DNA of 45,123 nucleotides, taken from the NCBI GenBank assembly GCA_902569095.1, contig CACFSX010000005.1, positions 1 through 45,123 on the forward strand, read 5' to 3'. The notes below the pieces were generated by a model that saw only the letters and a program-made list of their open reading frames with translations, made no database searches and was not told where the DNA came from. The stretch comes from an uncultured Alphaproteobacteria bacterium. Lineage in GTDB: Bacteria; Pseudomonadota; Alphaproteobacteria; Methylaequorales; Methylaequoraceae. Below are positions 36,786 through 45,123 of the stretch, in pieces. The position numbers and the translations under genes are program-made. Within the stretch, counting starts at the first letter, position 1; every line of letters starts with the position of its first letter.

Positions 36786-37403
36786 CTATCGTGAATAATA
36801 TTCAATGACCAAATTTGGTTCCATTACAACTGGGTATGGAATTTCGTCAAGTTTAGGACCCTTCAAAAAAGTCCCTTTAAGCCTGTCATAATCAACTGAG
36901 AGGTATTGGGGAGTCTCCCTTTCCGTAGAACTGATTGCCTCTAATAAAACTGGTATTTCTCGACTTTTTTCTTTAACTTCTACAACGTCACCATTTTTTA
37001 AAGAATAAGAAGATATTGTAACTTTCTTCCCATTGACAAGGATATGTCCGTGACTTACAAATTGTCGAGCTCCAAAAATGGTTGTTGAGAATTTCATTCT
37101 ATAAACCGTTGCATCTAACCTTCTTTCTAGTAATTCTACCAGGTTCTCACTTGTATTACCCTTGATTTTCGAGGCTTTGAAAAACAAATTCCTAAATTGT
37201 TTTTCTGTGATATATCCGTAGTGACATTTAAGTTTTTGTTTAGCCATAAGTTGTATGCCAAAGTCTGATGGCTTCTTTTTTCTATTTTGTCCATTTAAAC
37301 CTGGTGGATAGTCCCTTCTATTAAACGGACTTTTTGGTCTTCCCCATAAGTTGCACTTGAGTCGTCTATCAACTTTATACTTTGATTTTAAAATTCTTGT
37401 CAT
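36786..37403 (-). CDS. rpsD: 30S ribosomal protein S4
   Basis: Primary 16S rRNA-binding protein that nucleates small-subunit assembly. The alphaproteobacterial N terminus TRILKSKYKVDRRLKCNLWG lacks the zinc-binding cysteine set of some S4 proteins. LLERRLDATVYRMKF and RQFVSHGHILVNGKKV form the S4 RNA-binding domain; the end is IEYYSR. 205 aa. It stands alone, as in other alphaproteobacteria. Confidence 0.97.
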   Translation of the reverse strand: MTRILKSKYKVDRRLKCNLWGRPKSPFNRRDYPPGLNGQNRKKKPSDFGIQLMAKQKLKCHYGYITEKQFRNLFFKASKIKGNTSENLVELLERRLDATVYRMKFSTTIFGARQFVSHGHILVNGKKVTISSYSLKNGDVVEVKEKSREIPVLLEAISSTERETPQYLSVDYDRLKGTFLKGPKLDEIPYPVVMEPNLVIEYYSR

Positions 37404-37445
37404 CAGGTGAAATATACTTTTAATTTTTTTTATGTCAATTTACTT

Positions 37446-38174
37446 TTATTTGTTTTTTGTTAAATTTTTTACTATTCCTAAGAGAGTAGAAATGTCTCGT
37501 GATGATAAATTAAGTTTGGTGAAAATATTACGAATCTTGTGAACTAATATTTTCTTTCTTTCTAGAACAGAAAAGAATCCGTTTGCATCTAAATAACGTT
37601 CTAGAATTGACAGAAAATTTAAAAGTTCCCCCTTGGTTGCTAGAAGATCATTTTTTTTTCTAGTACTATCTTTAATAAGCTTTTTAGGAATGTTTCTGCA
37701 CATTATTTCATATGCTACTATTGATACAGCATGAGAAAGATTCAATGAAGAAAACTTTGGGTTTGAATTAATTTTTAAAGAATAATCACAAATTGACAAA
37801 TGCTGGTTTTCAAGCCCACTTTTTTCGGGTCCAAAAATGATTCCTACTTTTTTTTTTGAGTTTGAAATAATTTTCTTTAATTCTTGAAAATTTATCTGTT
37901 TCTTTTTTACTGATCTTAATCTGTTTGTTGTTGCAACTAAGATATTTAGATCTTCAACTGAGTCTTCAAATACGTCAAAATTTTTAATATTTTTAATAAC
38001 AGAATCTGCTCCAGCTGAGAGTGGCACAATTTTTTCATTTGAAAGATCAAAAAAAGGGGATACCACCCTTAGATTTTTTAGATTGAAATTTAACATTACC
38101 CGAGCAGTTGCGCCTAAATTTTCTGGAATTTGCGTATTAACCAGAATGATCTCTGGCATATATGATTTTTTCAT
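37446..38174 (-). CDS. trmJ: TrmJ-like tRNA 2'-O-methyltransferase (SPOUT)
   Basis: 242-aa SPOUT/TrmH-family RNA methyltransferase. It opens with PEIILVNTQIPENLGATAR, then IIFGPEKSGLENQHL (knot/SAM loop) and SLNLSHAVSIVAYEI (C-terminal motif). A helical C-terminal extension of ~80 residues is typical of TrmJ, which methylates position 32 of tRNAs. The start could also be the ATG at codon 6. It follows cimA's start by 2 bases on the other side, in the same leftward direction. Confidence 0.88.
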   Translation of the reverse strand: MKKSYMPEIILVNTQIPENLGATARVMLNFNLKNLRVVSPFFDLSNEKIVPLSAGADSVIKNIKNFDVFEDSVEDLNILVATTNRLRSVKKKQINFQELKKIISNSKKKVGIIFGPEKSGLENQHLSICDYSLKINSNPKFSSLNLSHAVSIVAYEIMCRNIPKKLIKDSTRKKNDLLATKGELLNFLSILERYLDANGFFSVLERKKILVHKIRNIFTKLNLSSRDISTLLGIVKNLTKNK

Positions 38175-38176
38175 GA

Positions 38177-39751
38177 TTACTTCGATTTAAGAAGATGATA
38201 TGTAATACTGTCGTTTAATGCAATATATGATGCATCAATTACATTATGAGAAACTCCTATTGTCGACCACTTCAACTTATCACTTTTAGACTCAATTCTT
38301 ACTCTTACTAAAGCTTTAGTCCCATCTTGTGGTGTTAAAATTCTCACTTTATAATCGACTAAATTTAATTTCCTAATTCTAGGATAAAATTTTATTAAAG
38401 CATTCCTAAGAGCCATATCCAAAGCATGAATAGGTCCATTTCCTTCAGCTGCACTATAAAAACTTTTCTTTCCAACAAAAATCTTTACTCTTGCTTCAGA
38501 AAACGGAACGAACTCGTTTTTACTATTTTTTCTTTTTTCATCAGAAACTTTAAAGTTTTCTAAATTATAAAACTCACTAAATCTCTGAAATATTCTTTTA
38601 GCTAAGAGCTCAAAGCTTGCTTCAGCCCCGTCATACGCATAACCTAAAAATTCTTGTTCTTTTATCTTTTCTAAAAATTTTAAAACTTTTTTTTCTTTAT
38701 TTTTGACGTTAATGTTTAATTTCTTTAACTTATTAATAATATTACTTTTTCCAGACTGGTTAGAAACAACCATAACTCTCTCATTCCCAATTTGTTTTGG
38801 GTCAATGTGTTCATAACACCTAGGGTCTTTCTCAACTGCAGCAATGTGAAGACCGCCTTTGTGTGCAAATGCTGCTGAACCAACGAAAGGAAGATTCCTT
38901 TGAGATTCTCTATTTAAAGTTTCGTCAATAAATCTACTTGCAAATGTTAAATGTTTCAATTTTTTTTTTAAACCACATTCAAACCCCATTTTTAAAATTG
39001 CATTTGTGGCAACGTTAACAAGATTTGCATTCCCGCACCTTTCACCAAGACCATTGAAAGTACCTTGAACTTGACTAATTCCGTTTCTAATAGATTCTAA
39101 TGAATTGTAGGTAGCGTTATCTGTATCATTATGAAAATGAACACCGATCATACTTTCTGGAACTATTTTCTTTACTTCATCAAAAATATTTTTTAACTCA
39201 TAAGGTAATGTTCCCCCGTTTGTATCACATAGAATTATCCAATTAGCACCTGCCTTGTAAGCTCTTTGAATTGCTTTTAAAGAATATTCTTTATTATTCT
39301 TGTAGCCATCAAAAAAATGCTCAGCATCGAATAAGACCTCATCCACTTTTTTAGAAGCAAATGTAATTGTGTCACTAATCATGTCCAAATTTTTATTTAA
39401 AGGTATTTTTAATGCACGCTTTACATGAAAATCCCATGATTTACCAACCAAACAAACTGTTGAAACTCCAGAATTAATAACCGCATTTAGACCAGGATCA
39501 TTTTGAGTGCTTTTTCCAAATTTTCTCATCATACCAAAAGCAACAGCTTTAGAATTATTTAATTTTGGAATTTTTTTGAAAAACATATCATCTGTAGGAT
39601 TTGCACCTGGCCATCCTCCCTCTATATAGTCAATTCCAATATCATCCAACAATGATATAATTTTTAACTTGTCATCTAAACTGAAGTTCACACCCTTTGT
39701 TTGTGCACCATCTCTAAGTGTGCTATCGTATAACTTAATCTTCTTCTTCAC
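38177..39751 (-). CDS. cimA: (R)-citramalate synthase
   Basis: Condenses pyruvate with acetyl-CoA for the threonine-independent route to isoleucine. The HMG-CoA lyase-like barrel has YDSTLRDGAQTKGVNFSL, GGWPGANPTDD and HFHNDTDNAT (metal histidines), with NLVNVATNAILK later and a LeuA-type C-terminal regulatory domain from about residue 395. The 524-aa length and the YDSTLRDGAQ(T/S)-GGWPG pattern match the CimA type (TIGR00977) rather than LeuA or homocitrate synthase. Its start overlaps gltX by 17 bases. Confidence 0.92.
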   Translation of the reverse strand: MKKKIKLYDSTLRDGAQTKGVNFSLDDKLKIISLLDDIGIDYIEGGWPGANPTDDMFFKKIPKLNNSKAVAFGMMRKFGKSTQNDPGLNAVINSGVSTVCLVGKSWDFHVKRALKIPLNKNLDMISDTITFASKKVDEVLFDAEHFFDGYKNNKEYSLKAIQRAYKAGANWIILCDTNGGTLPYELKNIFDEVKKIVPESMIGVHFHNDTDNATYNSLESIRNGISQVQGTFNGLGERCGNANLVNVATNAILKMGFECGLKKKLKHLTFASRFIDETLNRESQRNLPFVGSAAFAHKGGLHIAAVEKDPRCYEHIDPKQIGNERVMVVSNQSGKSNIINKLKKLNINVKNKEKKVLKFLEKIKEQEFLGYAYDGAEASFELLAKRIFQRFSEFYNLENFKVSDEKRKNSKNEFVPFSEARVKIFVGKKSFYSAAEGNGPIHALDMALRNALIKFYPRIRKLNLVDYKVRILTPQDGTKALVRVRIESKSDKLKWSTIGVSHNVIDASYIALNDSITYHLLKSK

Positions 39752-41069
39752 AATTTGATTCCAATCTCTTTATAATCTCATCTTTTTTTATTAATGTCAG
39801 CAAGTCATTCATACTTGGTCCATATTTTTTTCCAGTAAGGATCTCTCTTAGATTAATATAAAGAACTTTTGGTTTTATCTCAAAATTTTCTATGATCTTA
39901 TTAGTCCAGTCAGACCAGAAATTCTTATCAACTTTTTCAGGAATGAATTTAAGAATTAAGGATTTCAATGGTTTCTTTAAAATTATTTTATTCGCCATTA
40001 AAAATTCATTCTTTACTAAATCAAACCATTCTTTGGCTTCATCAATAGAATTAATATTAGATCGAATAACTAACCAAAAATTTTTATCAAAGTTTAAATT
40101 AAAGGTTTGTTTAATAGTTTCAATATCCAAGTTTTTTAAATATTTTGAATTTAATCTGTCAATGTCTTTGGGCTCAAAAAAAACTGAATTTTTAGAAAAA
40201 TTACTTATTTTAAAATTCTTATAAAGAGTATTTATATCTTCTATCTTTTCAAATGATTGATTGGTTCCAATCTTTTGAAGATAATTTAGCAAAACTATTT
40301 TTAAGATTTTTTTTTTTCTGAATTCCCTTAATGAAAAATCATTTGATCTTTTTGATAAACCTTGTCCAGATATCGATTTAATAAGTGGAAAATGTCCAAA
40401 ATTTGGTATTTTTGCGTCTATAAGTTTAAATAACTTTATCTGCGCTGCTGTATTTGTGATATGATCGTCCCCTCTAAAAATATGAGAAACTCCTATGTCT
40501 GCATCGTCTACTACTGATGTAATTGTAAATAAAGGCATTTCATCTGACCTGAACACAACAGGATCTGAAACTGACAAATTAGAGAAAATAATTTTCCCGT
40601 GAATCATGTCATTCCATTCAATATTCTCATCATCTAACTTTAGTCTCCAGTGAGGTTTCTTACCAGATTGAATAAATACCTGTATTTCACTTTTAGTAAG
40701 TCTAAGGGACGACCTATCATAAATTGGGGGCTTACCTTGTTTCAAAAGAATCTTCCTTTTTAAAGAAAGTTCTTCTGCAGATTCGAAACAAGGATAAATA
40801 AAATTTTTACTTTTTAAAAAATCAAAGATTTCTTTATATTTAGATTTTCTCTCTGACTGTCTAATTATTTTTTTATAGCCTATACCCAACCATTCTAGAT
40901 CTTCGATAATTGATTCTATAAATTCATCTCTCGATCTTTCTTGATCTGTATCATCTATTCTTAGAAAAAAGCTTAGGTTATTTTTTTTAGCAAACAAATA
41001 GTTTATTAATGCAACTCTTATGTTACCCATATGCAAAAAACCCGTTGGACTAGGAGCAAATCTTAACAT
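39735..41069 (-). CDS. gltX: glutamyl-tRNA synthetase
   Basis: Class I synthetase, 444 aa. LRFAPSPTGFLHMGNIRVAL carries the HIGH-type motif (HMGN), SHIFRGDDHITNTAAQI the middle fold, and GLSKRSND the KMSKS-type loop. Alphaproteobacteria often have two GltX paralogs, one of which charges tRNA-Gln for amidation; which this is cannot be told here. Its start codon is adjacent to the nadE stop (1-base overlap at 41069). Confidence 0.94.
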   Translation of the reverse strand: MLRFAPSPTGFLHMGNIRVALINYLFAKKNNLSFFLRIDDTDQERSRDEFIESIIEDLEWLGIGYKKIIRQSERKSKYKEIFDFLKSKNFIYPCFESAEELSLKRKILLKQGKPPIYDRSSLRLTKSEIQVFIQSGKKPHWRLKLDDENIEWNDMIHGKIIFSNLSVSDPVVFRSDEMPLFTITSVVDDADIGVSHIFRGDDHITNTAAQIKLFKLIDAKIPNFGHFPLIKSISGQGLSKRSNDFSLREFRKKKILKIVLLNYLQKIGTNQSFEKIEDINTLYKNFKISNFSKNSVFFEPKDIDRLNSKYLKNLDIETIKQTFNLNFDKNFWLVIRSNINSIDEAKEWFDLVKNEFLMANKIILKKPLKSLILKFIPEKVDKNFWSDWTNKIIENFEIKPKVLYINLREILTGKKYGPSMNDLLTLIKKDEIIKRLESNCEEED

Positions 41070-42694
41070 TATAGGTCAAATCTATTAGTAATTGGGAATC
41101 TTCTGTCTTGAGATAATGACATCTTGGATACTTTTGGTCCTATTGCAGATTGATATCGTTTAAATTCAGAACTTTTAATCATTTTCCATATTTTTATTAC
41201 ATCATTTTTTGCAAAACCTTTTTTCATAATAAATTTAATATCACGATTTTCATCTATTAAATATGCTAGAATTTTATCTAAAATATCATAAGGTGGTAAA
41301 AAGTCAGAATCTTTTTGATCATATTTAAGTTCTGCTGACGGTTCCTTAGTTAAAATTTTTTCTGGAATTATATTGTTTCTTTTAACTTTAAAATCATTCA
41401 AAACATTTTTATTTCGCCACCTACAAAGTTCAAAAACGTCAGTTTTATAGACGTCTTTTAATAAGGAATAACCTCCACACATATCTCCATATAAAGTTGA
41501 ATAACCAACTGCGAGTTCAGATTTATTTCCTGTTGTAATAAGTAGAGAATTTAATTTATTTGATAAAGCCATAAGAATTAGACCTCTCAGTCTTGATTGA
41601 ATATTTTCTTCAGTGACATCTTCCTTATAATTTTTAAATATTGGATTTAATTGTTTAAGTATTGTATTTCTTAAAATTTCTATTGAAATTTCTGATGTTT
41701 TTATGCCAAGATTGTTCGAGAGCATCTCTGCATCTTTTTTGCTATCATTGCTGGAATATTTCGATGGAAGATAAAAAGAATAGATATTTTTACTATCAAT
41801 TGTATCTGCTAAAATAGCTAGTGTTAACGCCGAATCAACTCCTCCGGACAAACCAAGATGAGCTAATCGAAAATCATTTTTAAACATATAATTTTTTAAA
41901 CCTAACATCAAAGCTCTATATAAATTTTCGTATTTATTAAATTTCATTATTTGTCTTTTTTTTATTTTTGAATCATAAATAAAGCTCATCTCAGATTCTT
42001 CAAAGAATTTTTCTTGAATTACAACTTTACCTAATTGGTTCATAACAAAAGATCCTCCGTCAAAAATTAAGTCATCTTGAGATCCAACTAAATTTACATA
42101 CACTAAACTGGAATTAAAATATTTTGCTCTTTTCGAGGCGTGACTTTTCCTTAATTTGAATTTTCCAATTTCAAATGGAGAAGCATTAATAACAATAATC
42201 AGATCTAACTTTATCTTTTTTTTATGAATAAAGTCATTAGTCCACATGTCTTCACATATCAAAAATTCAATTTTTTTATTTTTATAATTAAAATATTGTG
42301 TTTTGTCTTTGATTGATGAAAAATATCTTTTTTCATCAAAGACACCATAATTTGGTAAAATCTTTTTTTGGATTGAATATATAATCTCTCCTGATTGAAT
42401 TAAAAGTAATGCATTTACAATTACATCATTTTTCAAAAGCGGTATACTAAGGGCAAAAATTGTATTTTTTTTCTTAGTAAGATTTATAATTTTCTTTTTA
42501 AAAACCTCAACTTTTATTAAGAAATCTTTTCTTAATAAAAGATCTTGAGGAGGATAACCAGTAAGAGACAATTCGGATGTAAGAAAAAGGTCACAGTTTT
42601 TTGAAACTGCATTGCTATAAGACTTTTTTAATACCTCAAAATTCCCCTCTATATCGCCAACTGTAGTATTTTTCTGAGAAACAAAAATCTTTAT
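41069..42694 (-). CDS. nadE: glutamine-hydrolysing NAD synthetase, apparent AUA start
   Basis: Makes NAD+ from deamido-NAD+ with ammonia from glutamine. The N-terminal nitrilase domain has NTTVGDIEGNF, catalytic E41 in TSELSLTGYPPQDLL, and LLICEDMWTND with the cysteine. The synthetase domain has the PP-loop HLGLSGGVDSALT and RFPITNRF near the end. From the ATA at 42692-42694 the protein is 541 aa, the normal length, and starts exactly where family members have Met (then KIFVSQ). No ATG, GTG or TTG lies in frame between the upstream stop and this point. The first canonical one (TTG, 42571) would remove E41. An AGGAGA is 6 bases upstream of ATA. A sequencing error at that base is the alternative. 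Confidence 0.9.
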   Translation of the reverse strand: MKIFVSQKNTTVGDIEGNFEVLKKSYSNAVSKNCDLFLTSELSLTGYPPQDLLLRKDFLIKVEVFKKKIINLTKKKNTIFALSIPLLKNDVIVNALLLIQSGEIIYSIQKKILPNYGVFDEKRYFSSIKDKTQYFNYKNKKIEFLICEDMWTNDFIHKKKIKLDLIIVINASPFEIGKFKLRKSHASKRAKYFNSSLVYVNLVGSQDDLIFDGGSFVMNQLGKVVIQEKFFEESEMSFIYDSKIKKRQIMKFNKYENLYRALMLGLKNYMFKNDFRLAHLGLSGGVDSALTLAILADTIDSKNIYSFYLPSKYSSNDSKKDAEMLSNNLGIKTSEISIEILRNTILKQLNPIFKNYKEDVTEENIQSRLRGLILMALSNKLNSLLITTGNKSELAVGYSTLYGDMCGGYSLLKDVYKTDVFELCRWRNKNVLNDFKVKRNNIIPEKILTKEPSAELKYDQKDSDFLPPYDILDKILAYLIDENRDIKFIMKKGFAKNDVIKIWKMIKSSEFKRYQSAIGPKVSKMSLSQDRRFPITNRFDL

Positions 42695-42700
42695 AACAAA

Positions 42701-42706
42701 TCTCCT
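42701..42706 (-). promoter_or_regulatory. Shine-Dalgarno that fixes the nadE start
   Basis: Minus strand AGGAGA, 6 bases from ATA 42694-42692 and within the 16-base gap to the class II DAHP synthase stop. No canonical start codon lies at the right distance in frame. Confidence 0.8.
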
Positions 42707-42710
42707 CTTA

Positions 42711-44066
42711 TTACTTGATCTTCTTTAAATGAGAAGCTATTAGAAAAGCCAACTCAATTGATTGCGAAGCATTAAGTCTCGGATCACAATGCGTATGATA
42801 TCTACTACTAAGATCTTTATCAGAAATTTTCTGCATACCACCTATACATTCGGTTACATTTTGTCCTGTCATTTCTAGATGAATGCCACCTGCATAAGTG
42901 CCCTCTCTCTTGTGAACTTCGAAGAAGGATTTAACTTCGGACAAAATATTTTTAAAAATTCGCGTTTTATATCCACTTTTTGCTTTCTCAGTATTTGCAT
43001 GCATTGGATCGCATGACCATACAACATTAAGTTTACTTTTTTTTATAGCTTTAATAATAGGTGGGAATAATTTATTAATATCTCTGGATCCCATTCTTAC
43101 AATTAAAGTAATTTTACCTTTTTCATTTTTTGGATTAATTCTATTTATAACCCTAACCAACTCTTCATATTTTGTTGTTGGTCCAACCTTAATTCCAATA
43201 GGATTACTTATTCCCGAACAAAACTCAACATGCGCTCCATTTAGATCTCTTGTTCGGTCGCCAATCCATAACATATGCGCTCCTACATTATACCAATCTC
43301 CGGTTGTACTATCTACTCTCGTGAATGCAGATTCATAGGGAAGAAGCAAAGCCTCGTGCGAAATATAAAAATTTGTTTCTGAGAGTTGCCTAACATTATG
43401 ATTGTTCACCCCGCATGCATTCATAAAATTTAGACATTCTGAAATTCTATTTGCTAACGTTTTAAAGTTCGAGCCCTGTTTTGATTTTTTTACAAAGTCA
43501 AGGTTCCAACTTTGAATCGTAGATAAATCAGCATAACCTCCGTAAGCAAATGCTCTTAAAAGATTCTGTGTTGATGCAGCTTGATTATAAGCCTGAATCA
43601 TTCTTTCAGGATCAGGTTCACGTGCTTCCTTTGTAAAATCAATACAATTAATCATATCACCCAAATAGCTCGGAAGTTCTACATCTCCTTTTTTTTCGAT
43701 TGGAGAAGATCTTGGCTTCGCAAATTGACCAGCAAGTCTGCCTAGTTTTACAACGGGAACGCCTGATGCAAATGACAAAATTACTGCCATCTGCATGATT
43801 ACTCTAAAAGTATCTCTAATGTAATTAGGATGAAATTCGGCAAAACTTTCTGCACAATCTCCTGCTTGAAGTAAAAAACCTTTTCCATCTGCACATTTAG
43901 ACAGCTCACATTTCAATTCCCTAACTTCTCCGGCAAAAACTAAAGGGGGAAGTTTTTTCATCTTTTTTGTTATTTTATTCAGCTTTGAAACATTATCGTA
44001 TGTAGGCTGGTGTAAAGCTTTTTTATACTTCCAAGACTGAGGAGACCAATTTTCTTTCATAATCAT
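42711..44066 (-). CDS. 3-deoxy-7-phosphoheptulonate synthase, class II
   Basis: First step of the shikimate pathway (phosphoenolpyruvate + erythrose 4-phosphate). The class II (plant/Mycobacterium-like) type is shown by WSPQSWKYKKALHQPTYD, FAGEVRELK, LLQAGDCAESFAEF, VVKLGRLAGQFAKPRS, and the end GGIHLEMTGQNVTECIGG with YHTHCDPRLNASQ. 451 aa. The start could be the first ATG (44066) or the ATG two codons later. It is the gene upstream of nadE. Confidence 0.95.
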   Translation of the reverse strand: MIMKENWSPQSWKYKKALHQPTYDNVSKLNKITKKMKKLPPLVFAGEVRELKCELSKCADGKGFLLQAGDCAESFAEFHPNYIRDTFRVIMQMAVILSFASGVPVVKLGRLAGQFAKPRSSPIEKKGDVELPSYLGDMINCIDFTKEAREPDPERMIQAYNQAASTQNLLRAFAYGGYADLSTIQSWNLDFVKKSKQGSNFKTLANRISECLNFMNACGVNNHNVRQLSETNFYISHEALLLPYESAFTRVDSTTGDWYNVGAHMLWIGDRTRDLNGAHVEFCSGISNPIGIKVGPTTKYEELVRVINRINPKNEKGKITLIVRMGSRDINKLFPPIIKAIKKSKLNVVWSCDPMHANTEKAKSGYKTRIFKNILSEVKSFFEVHKREGTYAGGIHLEMTGQNVTECIGGMQKISDKDLSSRYHTHCDPRLNASQSIELAFLIASHLKKIK

Positions 44067-44111
44067 AATTTATAATAACTTAATAATTAAAATACAAATA
44101 TATATTCTATA

Positions 44112-45123
44112 TTAACTTTTTAAAGTAACCAACTCTTCCGCGCATGTTGGGTGTATTCCAATTGTTTTATCAAGCTGACTTTTTGTCAAGCCATTTACAA
44201 CAGCGACCGAAAAACCTTGAACAATCTCTGCGGCATTCTCTCCTACATAATGTAAACCAATTATTTTATCATTAGAAGCATTAGTGATGAGTTTAATAAG
44301 AACCTTTTCATTTAAATTTGACATTGAAAATTTTAAAGAGCGAAATGAAGATTTGTAGACCTTTATTTTTTTGTAAATTCTCTTAGCCTCATTTTCAGAA
44401 TAACCTACAAATGCATAATTTGGATTTGAAAATACAGCGGTTGGTATATTTTTATAGTTGAATTTTTTTTTTTTTGAAGATTTCAAATTATTAACAAAAT
44501 TCATCGCCTCCGAGATAGCAACCGGTGTAAGCTGTACTTTGTCAATTACATCTCCAATGGCATAAATATTTTTAGTTGATGTTTTAAATTCATCATCAGT
44601 CTCAATAGCACCTTTTGAATTAAGTTTAATTTTTGCATTTTCAATTTTCAGATTTGCTATGTTTGGAATACGACCTAATGCCCCCATAACTTTTTCATAT
44701 CTTCTTGTCCTATTTTTAAAAAAAACTTTATAAGTTTTCTCTCTTAATTCAATTTTTTGGGGGAAATCTTCTTTTATTATTTCTACACCTTTTTCCTGCA
44801 TCTGTTGCATAATAAATTTTGATACCTCTTCATCAAAATCACTTAGTATCCTTTTTCCTCTTATGGACAAAGAAGTATTAACTCCCAAACCATTGAAAAT
44901 CGAAGCAAATTCTACTGCTATGTATCCACCTCCCATAATTAGAATATTTTTAGGTAAATTCTTTAAATCAAATGCTTGGTCTGATGACAATAGATTCACG
45001 TTACTGAATTTGCTGAGTTCTCGAGGTTTCGTCCCAACAGCAATCAAAATATTTTTTGGTTGAATATATTTATTTCCAATCTTTAAAGTATATTGATCAG
45101 CAAATTCGGCGTAATCTGGAAAG
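44112..45123 (-). CDS. gor: glutathione-disulfide reductase (partial, N terminus outside window)
   Basis: FAD/NADPH disulfide reductase. The frame is open to the window edge, so the first half (with the redox CxxxxC) is missing. Visible are NILIAVGTKPR (end of FAD domain), NILIMGGGYIAVEFASIFNG (NADPH Rossmann GxGxxA), ALGRIPN, IYAIGDVIDKVQLTPVAI, and the dimer domain ending in IGIHPTCAEELVTL with the catalytic His-Pro and Glu. The HPT-x-x-EE-(L/M)-VT end is closer to glutathione reductase than to lipoamide dehydrogenase. Mercuric or trypanothione-like relatives are less likely. Confidence 0.88.
   Translation of the reverse strand, partial: FPDYAEFADQYTLKIGNKYIQPKNILIAVGTKPRELSKFSNVNLLSSDQAFDLKNLPKNILIMGGGYIAVEFASIFNGLGVNTSLSIRGKRILSDFDEEVSKFIMQQMQEKGVEIIKEDFPQKIELREKTYKVFFKNRTRRYEKVMGALGRIPNIANLKIENAKIKLNSKGAIETDDEFKTSTKNIYAIGDVIDKVQLTPVAISEAMNFVNNLKSSKKKKFNYKNIPTAVFSNPNYAFVGYSENEAKRIYKKIKVYKSSFRSLKFSMSNLNEKVLIKLITNASNDKIIGLHYVGENAAEIVQGFSVAVVNGLTKSQLDKTIGIHPTCAEELVTLKS

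Noticed and set aside
1-45123. CRISPR arrays, insertion sequences, prophage or plasmid functions
   Set aside because: No regularly spaced repeats, transposase, integrase or phage genes are visible on either strand.

Overview
This 45-kb window is compact, AT-rich chromosomal DNA (about 30% GC by eye) of bacterial core-metabolism type. The gene families suggest a streamlined alphaproteobacterium, probably a free-living marine one. Supporting points are a DksA that keeps one zinc-finger cysteine, PopZ-type proteins, a GTTC-N7-GTTC (alphaproteobacterial LexA) box at recA, the order purB-purC-purS-purQ-purL-bolA-grxD, class II DAHP synthase, a two-subunit FDH1-type formate dehydrogenase with a fused beta subunit, very short intergenic gaps and many overlapping gene ends. 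The species cannot be fixed from this window. I see no insertion sequence, prophage, CRISPR array, rRNA or plasmid signature.

Layout. 1-2.9 kb: end of an RND efflux pump, then a leftward set with pssA, psd and a LysM/Ig-like envelope protein. 3-9 kb: icd, alaS, recA, dksA and a HAD phosphatase. 9-17.7 kb: a formate-oxidation island. It holds fdhB-fdhA, an OFA-type formate/oxalate-like transporter containing an 11-nt G tract, and the molybdopterin and FDH maturation genes mobA, fdhD and moaA. 17.7-19.6 kb: nadK and argE. 19.6-25 kb: a queuosine island (queA-tgt-queF rightward, queC-queE-queD leftward, queG rightward) that covers every step after GTP cyclohydrolase. Its Tgt has lost all three zinc cysteines and its QueD lacks the usual catalytic cysteine. 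25-27.2 kb: a proline iminopeptidase, a small HExxH protein, a DsbA-like thiol oxidoreductase and tRNA-Leu(UAA). 27.2-28.7 kb: a gap with an inverted repeat, then a 65-aa mini-PopZ-like protein translationally coupled to a membrane-anchored coiled-coil protein, with a second PopZ-like gene divergent from them. 28.7-36 kb: cinA-like, map, and the purine operon running into bolA and grxD. 36-45 kb: leftward genes for an LPS-type glycosyltransferase, ribosomal protein S4, TrmJ-like methyltransferase, citramalate synthase, GltX, NAD synthetase (apparently starting at an AUA codon), class II DAHP synthase and glutathione reductase (cut by the window end).

The best candidates for something new are the paired mini-PopZ/coiled-coil/PopZ-like locus, the zinc-site-less Tgt beside an atypical QueD, the apparent AUA start of nadE, and the possibly phase-variable G11 tract in the formate-island transporter.
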